A stretch of 8,374 nt of DNA from Betaproteobacteria bacterium RIFCSPLOWO2_02_FULL_62_17 (GCA_001770355.1 MEQV01000299.1:1-8374), one strand, 5' to 3'. Counted from the first letter of the stretch, positions 1 to 7,540 are shown. Translations and numbers: made by a program. Notes: generated by a model not told the origin, from the letters alone.

Positions 1-2111
1 ATCTGACAACCGTCGGCCGCGTTCAAACGCCGACATTGGCAATATTGGTCGAACGCGAGCAGAAGATCAGGGCGTTCAAGGCATGCGACTATTGGGAGGT
101 TCACGCAAAATTCCAGGCGTCCGGGGGTGAATACGCCGGACGCTGGTTTGATGAGGCCTTCAAAAAAGACGATGGCGACCCCGACCGGCGTGCCGAACGC
201 ATGTGGGAGGAAGCACGGGCCAAGGCGATTGTTCAGGACTGCGACGGGCAGATCGGGATCGTTTCGGAGGAAACCAAACCCACTACCCAGCTGTCTCCAC
301 TGCTATTCGATTTGACCAGCCTGCAACGTGAGGCCAACAGCCGCTTTGGCTTCTCGGCTCGAACGACCCTTTCGCTTGCTCAGGCCTTATATGAAAGACA
401 CAAGGTATTAACCTACCCGCGGACCGACGCGCGCGCCCTGCCGGAGGATTACATGCCCACGGTCACCGCGACCTTGGAGACCCTCAAGGCTAAAACCCTG
501 CTTGCGGGTGCCTATACACCGTTTGCCAATCAGATCCTGAAGCAAGGATGGGTTCGACCCAACAAGCGTATTTTCGACGACAAAAAAATCTCCGACCATT
601 TTGCGATTATTCCCACTCAACAGGGCCCGAAAAACCTCAATGAGGCGGAAGCCAAGATCTATGATTTCGTGGTACGGCGGTTTCTCGCGGTGTTTTATCC
701 AGCCGCCGAGTACTTGCAAACGACGCGGATAACTCGCGTGGCCGGCCACCCGTTCAAAACCGAGGGCAAGGTCCTGGTCAATTCGGGCTGGCTGACCGTC
801 TATGGCCGGTCGGTTGCCGAAGAAACCGAGAATCTCCCGGCAGTGAGCGCCGGGGAGAAGGTAAAGACCGTGGAAGTCCGCGTCCACGCAGAGCAGACCA
901 GACCGCCGGCGCGCTTCTCGGAGGCGACCCTGCTTTCAGCCATGGAAGGCGCCGGAAAACTTCTCGAAGATGAAGAGTTGCGCGCGGCGATGGATCAGAA
1001 AGGCCTTGGCACGCCGGCCACTCGCGCGGCGATTATTGAAGGCCTGTTGCGTGAAGATTACATCCATCGCAACGCCCGGGAGTTGCAGCCTACGCCCAAG
1101 GCGTTCTCGCTTTTATTCGCGCTAAAGCATTTCGGCATTGAAGAACTTACCTCTCCAGAATTAACCGGCGACTGGGAATACCAGCTCAAACAGATGGAAT
1201 TGGGCAAACTCGCCCGAGGCGAGTTCATGGAGCACATCACCTCGCTGACCAAGGAGATGGTAACCCGGGTCAAGGAAGGCGAGATTCCCGACACCGCGTT
1301 CGCGACGGTGGAAGCGCCCTGCCCTCGCTGCGGTGGGGCCATTCAGGAAAACTATCGCAAGTTTCAATGCCTGAGATGCGACTTTTCGCTCTGGAAGGTT
1401 CTCTCCGGTCGCGAGTGGGCGCCCGAGGAGATCGCTGAATTAATCCTGCAGGGAAAGGTCGGTCCTTTAAGCGGGTTTCGCAGCCGCATCGGCAGGCCGT
1501 TCGTTGCGACGATCAGACTGGGCACAGATCAACCGATCGAATTCGATTTTGGCCAGGACCGGCTGGATGCTTCCGGGGAAATCGAAATGCCCAATCTCGA
1601 AGGCAAGGAACCTCTGGGGAAATGTCCAAAATGCGACGGCAGGGTGTTTGAACTCGACATGACATACTCCTGCGAACGCTCGCTGGGCCCGGCCAAGACC
1701 TGCGATTTCCGGTCGGGACGGATCATTCTGCAACGGCAGATGGAGCGCGAGCAGATGGTGAAACTTCTCGCTACCGGGAAAACCGATCTGCTGCACCGAT
1801 TCATTTCCAAGAAGGGGCGTCCTTTTTCGGCTTACCTCGCCAAAGGACCGGATGAGAAAATAGGATTCGAGTTTGCCCCGCGGAAAGGCAAGGCCGCGGC
1901 GACGGCGGCTGCCGAACCAGTGGTGTCCGGCGCCAAATCCAAGGGTAAGACAGCGGCTCAATCCAAGGAAAAGGCTTCAGCTAAAGCGGTATCCAAGCGA
2001 GTGAAGGCGAAATCCAGCCGGGCCACGGCGCCGGTCAAGGTCAAGGCGGTCGCTGCCACGGCCAGGAAAAAGACCAAAGCTCCGGCGCGCAAGAAAGCCG
2101 CAAGGAAATAG
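1..2111 (+). CDS. topB: DNA topoisomerase III, type IA (5' end truncated by window)
   Basis: Type IA topoisomerase: cuts one DNA strand through a 5'-phosphotyrosine link, relaxing negative supercoils and separating linked intermediates. The frame is open from base 3 with no stop, and its first codons already encode the family core motif VGRVQTPTL, so the Toprim N-terminus (roughly 180 residues in relatives) lies upstream. Counting the codon at base 3 as residue 1: catalytic Tyr138 lies in LTYPRTD (codon 414-416); YPRTD points to topoisomerase III, since TopA usually has YMRTDS. DHFAIIPT is at about 198-205 and LGTPATRAAII at about 335-345. Two Cys4 zinc-ribbon-like clusters follow (C440/C443/C456/C459 and C541/C544/C557/C567), each followed by a GRPF repeat of the topoisomerase C-terminal type. 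The last 75 residues are a Lys/Ala-rich, probably disordered tail with about a third basic residues. It ends convergent with gyrB. Family assignment is firm; topB rather than topA is an inference from motifs. Confidence 0.93.
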   Translation, partial: LTTVGRVQTPTLAILVEREQKIRAFKACDYWEVHAKFQASGGEYAGRWFDEAFKKDDGDPDRRAERMWEEARAKAIVQDCDGQIGIVSEETKPTTQLSPLLFDLTSLQREANSRFGFSARTTLSLAQALYERHKVLTYPRTDARALPEDYMPTVTATLETLKAKTLLAGAYTPFANQILKQGWVRPNKRIFDDKKISDHFAIIPTQQGPKNLNEAEAKIYDFVVRRFLAVFYPAAEYLQTTRITRVAGHPFKTEGKVLVNSGWLTVYGRSVAEETENLPAVSAGEKVKTVEVRVHAEQTRPPARFSEATLLSAMEGAGKLLEDEELRAAMDQKGLGTPATRAAIIEGLLREDYIHRNARELQPTPKAFSLLFALKHFGIEELTSPELTGDWEYQLKQMELGKLARGEFMEHITSLTKEMVTRVKEGEIPDTAFATVEAPCPRCGGAIQENYRKFQCLRCDFSLWKVLSGREWAPEEIAELILQGKVGPLSGFRSRIGRPFVATIRLGTDQPIEFDFGQDRLDASGEIEMPNLEGKEPLGKCPKCDGRVFELDMTYSCERSLGPAKTCDFRSGRIILQRQMEREQMVKLLATGKTDLLHRFISKKGRPFSAYLAKGPDEKIGFEFAPRKGKAAATAAAEPVVSGAKSKGKTAAQSKEKASAKAVSKRVKAKSSRATAPVKVKAVAATARKKTKAPARKKAARK

Positions 2112-2200
2112 GGGCTGCGCGAGCGATATTCCGCCTGGTAAATCGCGACGCCAGATATATGCGCGGGCGCCAGGCCTACCCCCAATGACCGCTCGCCAAT
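2112..2200. other. Convergent topB/gyrB spacer, no clear terminator
   Basis: The 89 nt between the two facing stop codons must contain or border transcription ends from both sides. The only inverted repeat I see is GCCTGG (2133-2138) with CCAGGC (2170-2175), a 6-bp stem with a 31-nt loop and no adjacent T tract. That is poor for an intrinsic terminator. No gene is visible here. Confidence 0.4.
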
Positions 2201-4630
2201 TCAAATATCGAGGCGCGCCGTCAAGGCATGCTGCTCGATGAACGCGCGCCGGGGCTCAACTTCGTCGCCCATCAACCGCGTAAAGATTTCATCCGCGGCG
2301 ATTCCATCCTCGATCTGCACCTTCAGCAGCCTGCGCGAGCTCGGATCCATGGTGGTCTCCCAAAGCTGCTCGGGATTCATTTCTCCCAGACCCTTGTAAC
2401 GCTGAATGCTGGCGCCGCGCTCAACTTCGCCAAGCAACCAGGACATGGCTTCACCGAACTCCCGCACAGCTTGTTCGCGCTCATCTCGCCGAACTAGCGC
2501 GCCCGGCCCGATCAATCCCTGCAGCATTTGCGACGTGGAATCAATTTGCCGGTAATCGCCAGAGAGCAGAAAGTCCTCGTCAAGCAAGGTGGTGCGAAGG
2601 TTTCCATGATGATTGCGCTCGATGAGCAGTTGCTGCCGCTCGTTGCGTTCATCGTAACGGGCGCGAATATTGATGCCGTTGCCACTGCCGCCGGTGATGG
2701 CCTGCTTCAGGCGCAAAGCAGTAGCTCCAGCGCTCTGGGGGCTGGACAGGTCGATCTTCACGCCGTTCATAAGCGCCACCAACACTTCGGTATCAATCAT
2801 CCGCGACAGCCGCTGAACCACCGCCTGCGCCAACAAGTAGGACTTGGCGATTTCCTCGAGAGCCTTCCCCTCGATCGGTGGCGCGCCGGCCCTGGCACTC
2901 AGAGATGCACCTACCAGCGCTTGGGAGAGCATGAATTGGTCGCGTTCATGATCATCCTTGAGATAGCGCTCCAATTTACCCAGCTTTGCCTTGTACAAAG
3001 GCGGCTGGGCAATGTAGACGTGCCCATGTTCAACCAGTTCGGGCATTTGCCGGTAAAAAAAGGTCAGCAACAGCGCACGGATATGGGCGCCGTCCACGTC
3101 GGCGTCGGTCATTATGATGACTCGATGGTAGCGAAGCTTGCCGATATCGTATTCATCCTTGCCGATCCCGGTGCCTAGGGTCTGGATCAGCGTGACGATC
3201 TCCTGGGAAGAAATCAGTTTGTCAAAACGCGCCTTCTCCACATTAAGGATCTTTCCCTTGAGCGGAAGAATCGCTTGAAATTTCCGGTCCCGGCCCTGCT
3301 TGGCAGAACCTCCCGCAGAATCTCCCTCCACAATGTAGAGTTCGCACTGGCTCGGATCCTTTTCCTGGCAGTCGGCAAGCTTGGCCGACAGGCCGAAGGA
3401 ATCCAGGACACCTTTGCGCCGGGTCATTTCCCGCGCCTTGCGGGCGGCCTCCCGCGCGCGCGCCGCATCGACAATTTTGGTGCAGATAACTTTGGCTTCG
3501 CCGGGACGCTCCAGGAGAAAACTCTTGAGTTTCTCCGCGACAATATCCTCAACCACCGGTCTTACCTCCGAGGAAACCAGCTTATCTTTGGTCTGCGCCG
3601 AAAACTTTGGTTCCGGCACTTTTACCGATAACACGCATGTGAGACCCTCACGCATGTCATCGCCTGAGGTCTCCACCTTGGCGCGTTTGGCGATTTCATT
3701 GGTTTCAATATACTGATTAAGGCTTCGCGTCATGGCCGCCCGAAGCCCGGTCAGATGGGTTCCCCCGTCGCGTTGCGGAATATTGTTGGTAAAACATAAA
3801 ACAGATTCCTGGTACGAGTCGTTCCACTGCATCGAAACCTCTACCGTAATGCCTTCTTTTTCCCCCACCGCGTGAAACACGGTCTGGTGCAGCACGGTTT
3901 TATTGCGATTGATGTATTCCACAAAGCCGCGCACCCCTCCGGTATGCGCGAAGACCTCTTCTTTGCCACTTCGCTGATCCACAAGGTGAATGCGTACGCC
4001 GTTATTAAGAAACGACAGCTCGCGCAGGCGCCGAGCCAGAATGTCGAAATGGTATTCGATGATTCCAAAGGTTTCCGTACTGGCAAAGAAATGAACTTCT
4101 GTGCCGCGACGCTCGGTCTTGCCGGTCACCTTCAACGGTGCTACCGGCTCGCCACGTCTAAACTCCATGAAATGAGTTTCTCCGTCGCGCCTGATGGTCA
4201 GCCGAAGCCAGTCAGACAGTGCATTGACGACGGAAACACCGACGCCGTGAAGTCCGCCAGACACTTTGTATGCATTATGATCAAACTTGCCGCCCGCATG
4301 CAGCTCGGTCATCACAATTTCCGCCGCCGATCGGCCGCGATCGTCATCCCTGTGAATTTCGGTTGGGATACCCCTGCCGTTATCGAAAACCGAAATGGAG
4401 TTGTCGGTGTGGATAGTGATGACGATGTCGTTGCAATGCCCAGCCAAGGCTTCATCTATGGCGTTGTCCACCACCTCGAAAACCATATGATGAAGGCCGG
4501 AACCATCCGAGGTATCTCCAATGTACATGCCAGGCCGTTTGCGCACGGCGTCCAGCCCTTTTAGAACCCGGATGCTTTCCGAATCATAAGTCTCCGCATT
4601 GGGTTGGCTTTTCTTGTCTATTTCACTCAT
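2201..4630 (-). CDS. gyrB: DNA gyrase subunit B
   Basis: ATPase subunit of DNA gyrase (A2B2), which introduces negative supercoils ahead of the replication fork; cytoplasmic. The 809-aa product has the full GyrB layout. The GHKL ATPase region starts with KGLDAVRKRPGMYIGDT and includes EVVDNAIDE (about 52-60) and the ATP-lid motif GGLHGVGVS (125-133). A transducer domain follows. The Toprim domain has EGDSAGG (435-441), PLKGK (456-460) and DADVDG (509-514). A long insertion of about 165 residues, typical of Gram-negative GyrB, precedes the C-terminal signature QRYKGLGEMNPEQLW (743-757). The ATG at 4630 is supported by AGGAAA on the minus strand (4643-4638), 7 nt upstream. It follows dnaN by 81 nt in the same orientation, so co-transcription or a short-range own promoter are both possible. 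recF, often found between these genes elsewhere, is absent. No frameshift or missing catalytic motif was seen. Confidence 0.98.
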   Translation of the reverse strand: MSEIDKKSQPNAETYDSESIRVLKGLDAVRKRPGMYIGDTSDGSGLHHMVFEVVDNAIDEALAGHCNDIVITIHTDNSISVFDNGRGIPTEIHRDDDRGRSAAEIVMTELHAGGKFDHNAYKVSGGLHGVGVSVVNALSDWLRLTIRRDGETHFMEFRRGEPVAPLKVTGKTERRGTEVHFFASTETFGIIEYHFDILARRLRELSFLNNGVRIHLVDQRSGKEEVFAHTGGVRGFVEYINRNKTVLHQTVFHAVGEKEGITVEVSMQWNDSYQESVLCFTNNIPQRDGGTHLTGLRAAMTRSLNQYIETNEIAKRAKVETSGDDMREGLTCVLSVKVPEPKFSAQTKDKLVSSEVRPVVEDIVAEKLKSFLLERPGEAKVICTKIVDAARAREAARKAREMTRRKGVLDSFGLSAKLADCQEKDPSQCELYIVEGDSAGGSAKQGRDRKFQAILPLKGKILNVEKARFDKLISSQEIVTLIQTLGTGIGKDEYDIGKLRYHRVIIMTDADVDGAHIRALLLTFFYRQMPELVEHGHVYIAQPPLYKAKLGKLERYLKDDHERDQFMLSQALVGASLSARAGAPPIEGKALEEIAKSYLLAQAVVQRLSRMIDTEVLVALMNGVKIDLSSPQSAGATALRLKQAITGGSGNGINIRARYDERNERQQLLIERNHHGNLRTTLLDEDFLLSGDYRQIDSTSQMLQGLIGPGALVRRDEREQAVREFGEAMSWLLGEVERGASIQRYKGLGEMNPEQLWETTMDPSSRRLLKVQIEDGIAADEIFTRLMGDEVEPRRAFIEQHALTARLDI

Positions 4631-4711
4631 TGCCTACTTTCCTAAGGCTTACTGCAAAGCAACCAGATTTCTCGTTTGTGCAAGTTTCCGGAGGACGCAA
4701 CATGCCGCGCA
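4631..4711. other. dnaN-gyrB spacer (recF absent)
   Basis: Only 81 nt separate the dnaN stop from the gyrB ATG. It carries the gyrB Shine-Dalgarno AGGAAA (minus strand, 4643-4638). I see no convincing promoter, no hairpin with a T tract and no coding remnant of recF; a recF gene would need over 1 kb. Confidence 0.6.
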
Positions 4712-5821
4712 CTAAATGCGCATCGGCATTACAACGTATTTGAAATCATTCTTGCCGGGTACAGTAATCAGGGCGCTGGAATTCGCGTCGCCCAAACCGC
4801 AATCAATTTCGTCTACTCCAAGATTGTTGAGGACATCGAGGAGGTATCCAACATTAAATCCGACATCAAGGGCGTCGCCTTTGTAATCGACATCGAGTTC
4901 CTCTTGGGCTTCCTCCTGCTCGGTGTTCGTGCAGATAATTTTCAAGCTTCCATTCGACAAAACCCAACGTACACCGCGAAATTTATCACTGGTAAGTATT
5001 GCCGCCCGCTGCAGGCAGGATAGGAGTTCCTGTCTTTTTAGCCGAAGATGTTTAGGCTGTTCCTGCGGGATTACCCTGGTGTAATCGGGAAACTTTCCGT
5101 CCACCAATTTTGAGATCAAGAATATTCCGCCAAAGGCGAAGCGGGCCTGGGTGGGCGAAATTTCCATCGACACCGGTTCGTCGTTATCGGCAAGCAGTTT
5201 GGATAGTTCAATGATGGTCTTTCGGGGGAGGATCACTTCCCTGCGGGACGATGATCCGCCGGCCAACTCGCGGCTTATGTATCCCAATCTGTGCCCATCC
5301 GTTGCCACGAGCGTCAAGCTGGCGCCATCGAGAACCATAAGCATGCCGTTGAGGTAGTAGCGGATATCCTGCTGTGCCATTGCGTATTGCACGATATTGA
5401 TCATCGATTTAAGCAGCTTTTGCGGCACGGATAATTTGCTTGATTCATCCTCCGGCACCGAAAGTCTGGGAAAGTCTTCCGCCGGTAGTGTCTGGAGGTT
5501 AAAGCGGCTTTTCGCCGATTTAAGCTGCAAACGTTTTTCCTGTAGAGAAAGGGAGACTTCACTTCCTTCCGGCAAAGCCCGCAGAATATCAAGAAGTTTT
5601 CGCGCACCTACGGTAATTGCTTTTTCTTCTCCAGGAGATTCCGTCTGCGCGTAAGCGGTGATCTCAATTTCAATATCGGTCGCCACCATCGAAATCTGTT
5701 TGGCCTGCTTGATCAGTAATACGTTGGAGAGAATAGGCAACGTATGGCGCCGTTCAATGATTCCCGACACAGCTTGAAGGGGTTTCAGCAATTCATCTCT
5801 ACTTATCTTTATCAGAGTCAT
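4712..5821 (-). CDS. dnaN: DNA polymerase III beta subunit (sliding clamp)
   Basis: Homodimeric ring clamp that tethers DNA polymerase III and other replication and repair proteins to DNA. The 369-aa length matches the family (about 366 in E. coli). Three repeated clamp folds are expected at about 1-125, 126-253 and 254-369. The N-terminus (DELLKPLQAVSGIIERRHTL) and LPILSNVLL are typical; ATDGHRL (173-179) and DGKFPDYTRVIP (241-252) are conserved family segments that contribute to the client-binding pocket; the C-terminus YVVMPMRI closely matches the usual family ending. The ATG at 5821 is chosen because a minus-strand AAGGA (5832-5828) sits 6 nt upstream and the protein aligns with the family start. 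The gene lies downstream of dnaA across a 228-nt spacer with DnaA-box-like sites, so it may have its own promoter and be sensitive to DnaA. No anomalies seen. Confidence 0.98.
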   Translation of the reverse strand: MTLIKISRDELLKPLQAVSGIIERRHTLPILSNVLLIKQAKQISMVATDIEIEITAYAQTESPGEEKAITVGARKLLDILRALPEGSEVSLSLQEKRLQLKSAKSRFNLQTLPAEDFPRLSVPEDESSKLSVPQKLLKSMINIVQYAMAQQDIRYYLNGMLMVLDGASLTLVATDGHRLGYISRELAGGSSSRREVILPRKTIIELSKLLADNDEPVSMEISPTQARFAFGGIFLISKLVDGKFPDYTRVIPQEQPKHLRLKRQELLSCLQRAAILTSDKFRGVRWVLSNGSLKIICTNTEQEEAQEELDVDYKGDALDVGFNVGYLLDVLNNLGVDEIDCGLGDANSSALITVPGKNDFKYVVMPMRI

Positions 5822-5860
5822 TACTTTTCCTTGATGATAGTGATGATTTCCATCTAACTC

Positions 5861-5869
5861 TGTGGGTAA
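5861..5869 (-). promoter_or_regulatory. DnaA box-like site 1
   Basis: On the minus strand it reads TTACCCACA, one mismatch (position 4) from the consensus TTATCCACA. It lies about 40 nt upstream of the dnaN start codon. Confidence 0.45.
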
Positions 5870-5905
5870 GTCGCAATCGTTAAGTATGGCGCCGTGACAT
5901 GAAGG

Positions 5906-5934
5906 TTTTTAGCTGTTTGAAACTGGGGTATGAA
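5906..5934 (-). promoter_or_regulatory. Possible weak dnaN promoter
   Basis: On the minus strand TTCATA (5934-5929, 4 of 6 to the sigma70 -35) and TAAAAA (5911-5906, 4 of 6 to the -10) are separated by 17 nt. The element sits about 85 nt upstream of the dnaN ATG and immediately downstream of the tandem DnaA-like boxes, so DnaA could modulate it. Matches this weak occur by chance, so this is tentative. Confidence 0.25.
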
Positions 5935-5935
5935 A

Positions 5936-5944
5936 TGTGGATGA
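5936..5944 (-). promoter_or_regulatory. DnaA box-like site 2 (tandem pair)
   Basis: On the minus strand it reads TCATCCACA, one mismatch (position 2) from TTATCCACA. It is two bases from site 3 and in the same orientation, giving an 11-bp repeat. Confidence 0.5.
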
Positions 5945-5946
5945 TT

Positions 5947-5955
5947 TGTGGACAA
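5947..5955 (-). promoter_or_regulatory. DnaA box-like site 3 (tandem pair)
   Basis: On the minus strand it reads TTGTCCACA, one mismatch (position 3) from TTATCCACA. It pairs with site 2 one helical turn away. Confidence 0.5.
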
Positions 5956-6049
5956 ACAATGAAAATCAGAGAATTTCCGACTTGGACACAATTCATACAG
6001 AGTGATTACCAGACCATTCATACGGTTTTCCTTGCTGTTTTTGGAGCTG

Positions 6050-7408
6050 CTAGCCTTTCAGAACCTGTTCAAGGACGTGATAGTCGCGGTTGAGTTCATG
6101 ATTTTTTTCCCGTAATTGGGCGATTGTCCGGCACGCGTGTAATACCGTAGTGTGGTCGCGATTGCCAAAGGCGTCGCCAATATCTGGCAGACTTACCTGA
6201 GTGAGATCGCGTGCCAAGGCCATTGCCATTTGACGTGGACGGGCGATATTTCGCGTGCGTTTCTTCGAATGAAGATCGGCTAATTTCAGTTTATAGAAGT
6301 CAGCGACGGTTTTTTGGATGTTCTCGATGGTGATCTGCCGGTTCTGGGCCGAAACCAGATCCTTCAAGGCTTCCTTGGCTGAATCCAGGGTTATTTCCTT
6401 GGCGCTGAAGCGCGCGAAGGCAATGACACTTTTAAGGGCGCCTTCGAGTTCACGCACATTCGATCGAATATGTTTGGCGACGAAGAATGCCACCTCTTCA
6501 CTGATATTGATGGACAGGCTTTCCGCCTTTTTCAAAATAATGGCTACGCGCATCTCCTGTTCTGGCGGATCGACCGCGACGGTAAGGCCCCAGGAGAAGC
6601 GTGATTTAAGGCGTTCATCGATGCCGGCAAGGTCCTTTGGATAAGTGTCGCAGGTGATGATGACCTGTTTGTGCGATTCGATCAGGGCATTGAACACGTA
6701 AAAGAATTCTTCCTGGGTCCGGTCTTTTCCCGTGAAGAACTGGATGTCGTCAATCAGGAGCAGGTCCAGGGAATGGTAGTAGTGCTTGAATTGATCAAAC
6801 GACTTCTGTTGATAAGCGTGAACCACGTCGGAGATGTACTGCGCCGCATGCAGGTAGCGAACCTTGGTCTCGGGACGCTGCGTGAGTACGTTATTACCCA
6901 CCGCATGTATCAGATGCGTTTTTCCCAAGCCAACGCCACCATAAATAAATAGCGGGTTGTAGGACGTCCCTGGATGCTCGGCGACCTGCATGGCGGCAGC
7001 GCGAGCCAACTGGTTGGATTTTCCAGCAACAAAGTTCTCGAAACTGAAATCTGCGATCAAGCCGGAACGGTCTGCGACTGCGGCCCGCTGGGCCGTTGGT
7101 GGCGGGCTGGTGCTGGCGCGGGGATTGGCTCTCGTCGCTGGCGACACCTCTGCGACAGTCGTGCTGGGCTCCAGCGTCAGAGTAAGCTTGACCGGTGATG
7201 CAAAATATTCGACGCCCATCGCTTCTATTCGAGGTGCGAAACGTTCTTTGACCCATTGCAGTACAAAGCGATTCGGTGCGCGCAGCCGAACCTCCCCCGA
7301 CGAGGTTTCCGCAGGGTCCACCTTCAAAGGGCGAATCCAGGTGTTAAATTGTTGAGCAGGAAGCTCTTTTTCTAATCGGCTCAGGCACGAAAGCCAGAAA
7401 CCTTCCAT
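6050..7408 (-). CDS. dnaA: Chromosomal replication initiator DnaA
   Basis: AAA+ initiator that binds DnaA boxes, melts the origin and loads the DnaB helicase. The 452-aa product shows all four domains. Domain I is about 1-80 (W5, FNTWIRPL). Domain II is a short Pro/Ala/Thr-rich linker, about 83-113. Domain III starts near FSFENFVAGKSNQLA and has Walker A GGVGLGKT (157-164), Walker B DLLLIDDIQF (215-224), GIDERLKSRF (262-271) and the sensor II segment NVRELEGAL (317-325). Domain IV is a DNA-binding helix-turn-helix containing RNIARPRQMAMALAR and the signature DHTTVLHACR (419-428 approximately). E. coli DnaA is 467 aa; the difference is mostly in the linker. The ATG at 7408 has only a weak minus-strand purine run, AAGAAG (7419-7414), 5 nt upstream. 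The gene is divergent from rpmH, and a perfect DnaA box in its upstream region suggests autoregulation. Confidence 0.98.
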   Translation of the reverse strand: MEGFWLSCLSRLEKELPAQQFNTWIRPLKVDPAETSSGEVRLRAPNRFVLQWVKERFAPRIEAMGVEYFASPVKLTLTLEPSTTVAEVSPATRANPRASTSPPPTAQRAAVADRSGLIADFSFENFVAGKSNQLARAAAMQVAEHPGTSYNPLFIYGGVGLGKTHLIHAVGNNVLTQRPETKVRYLHAAQYISDVVHAYQQKSFDQFKHYYHSLDLLLIDDIQFFTGKDRTQEEFFYVFNALIESHKQVIITCDTYPKDLAGIDERLKSRFSWGLTVAVDPPEQEMRVAIILKKAESLSINISEEVAFFVAKHIRSNVRELEGALKSVIAFARFSAKEITLDSAKEALKDLVSAQNRQITIENIQKTVADFYKLKLADLHSKKRTRNIARPRQMAMALARDLTQVSLPDIGDAFGNRDHTTVLHACRTIAQLREKNHELNRDYHVLEQVLKG

Positions 7409-7448
7409 GGGTGCTTCTTACTGTTTTAAGGGGGTTGAAATAGCCTGG

Positions 7449-7477
7449 ATTTTAGCTCTATTTGGGGGAGTTATCCA
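7449..7477 (-). promoter_or_regulatory. Candidate dnaA promoter
   Basis: On the minus strand TGGATA (7477-7472, 4 of 6 to the -35) and TAAAAT (7454-7449, 5 of 6 to the -10) are spaced by 17 nt, about 41 nt upstream of the dnaA start codon. The -35 lies inside the perfect DnaA box, so bound DnaA would be expected to occlude RNA polymerase. The placement is an inference from sequence matches. Confidence 0.45.
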
Positions 7478-7479
7478 CA
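7471..7479 (+). promoter_or_regulatory. Perfect DnaA box
   Basis: TTATCCACA is an exact match to the DnaA box consensus. It lies 62 nt from the dnaA ATG and 31 nt from the rpmH -35 element. Its position over the candidate dnaA -35 fits autorepression, and it may also belong to an origin. Confidence 0.8.
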
Positions 7480-7510
7480 GGCGACGACCAGCTTTGTTCA
7501 TTAGTTTTCA

Positions 7511-7540
7511 TTGACAAAAGCTGCTCATTCCCCGTCTAAT
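7511..7540 (+). promoter_or_regulatory. Strong sigma70-type promoter for rpmH
   Basis: A perfect -35 TTGACA (7511-7516) is followed after 18 nt by TCTAAT (7535-7540), 5 of 6 to the -10 consensus. It is 39 nt upstream of the rpmH ATG, giving a short leader, and would drive the rpmH-rnpA-yidD-yidC unit. Confidence 0.75.

Larger units (their letters stand above)
5928..6023. repeat. TTCATAC heptamer, three copies
   Basis: TTCATAC occurs on the + strand at 5992-5998 and 6017-6023, and inverted (GTATGAA) at 5928-5934. The two direct copies extend to a 9-of-10 match, ATTCATACAG (5991-6000) and ATTCATACGG (6016-6025), 25 bp apart. The inverted copy abuts the tandem DnaA-like boxes. This could be a binding site for an origin or promoter factor, or chance; no known factor is recognised. 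Confidence 0.4.
5822..6049. other. Candidate oriC / DnaA-regulated dnaA-dnaN spacer
   Basis: This 228-nt non-coding stretch is AT-richer than its neighbours (about 40% GC by hand count, about 35% over 5941-6000). It contains three sites one base away from the DnaA box TTATCCACA, all reading on the minus strand: 5861-5869, 5936-5944 and 5947-5955. The last two are spaced 11 bp start to start, about one helical turn, which would suit cooperative DnaA binding. A heptamer TTCATAC also recurs around them. Bacterial origins often lie beside dnaA. I infer an origin or a DnaA-controlled dnaN promoter here. The competing origin candidate is the dnaA-rpmH spacer. No integration host factor site was recognised. 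Confidence 0.45.

Noticed and set aside
36..38. TTG at 36 as the start of the topoisomerase gene
   Set aside because: The frame is open to the window edge and the codons before 36 encode the conserved VGRVQTPT core motif, so the gene begins upstream of the window.
2133..2175. Inverted repeat between topB and gyrB as bidirectional terminator
   Set aside because: Only a 6-bp stem with a 31-nt loop and no T tract on either strand; not convincing.
3872..4564. Long + strand open frame opposite gyrB (and similar ones at 2528-3178, 4676-5023)
   Set aside because: They lie antisense to strongly conserved gyrB and dnaN coding sequence and show no family motifs; they are by-products of codon bias.
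5832..5847. TGATGAT repeated at 9-bp spacing as possible DnaA-trio unwinding element
   Set aside because: The trio pattern (repeats of TAG or AAG-type triplets next to a box) is not met on either strand; it sits in the dnaN leader and is too short.
5899..6093. A 64-codon + strand open frame across the dnaA-dnaN spacer
   Set aside because: It overlaps the dnaA 3' end, has no recognisable family, no Shine-Dalgarno sequence and low-complexity composition from a non-coding AT-rich spacer; most likely chance.
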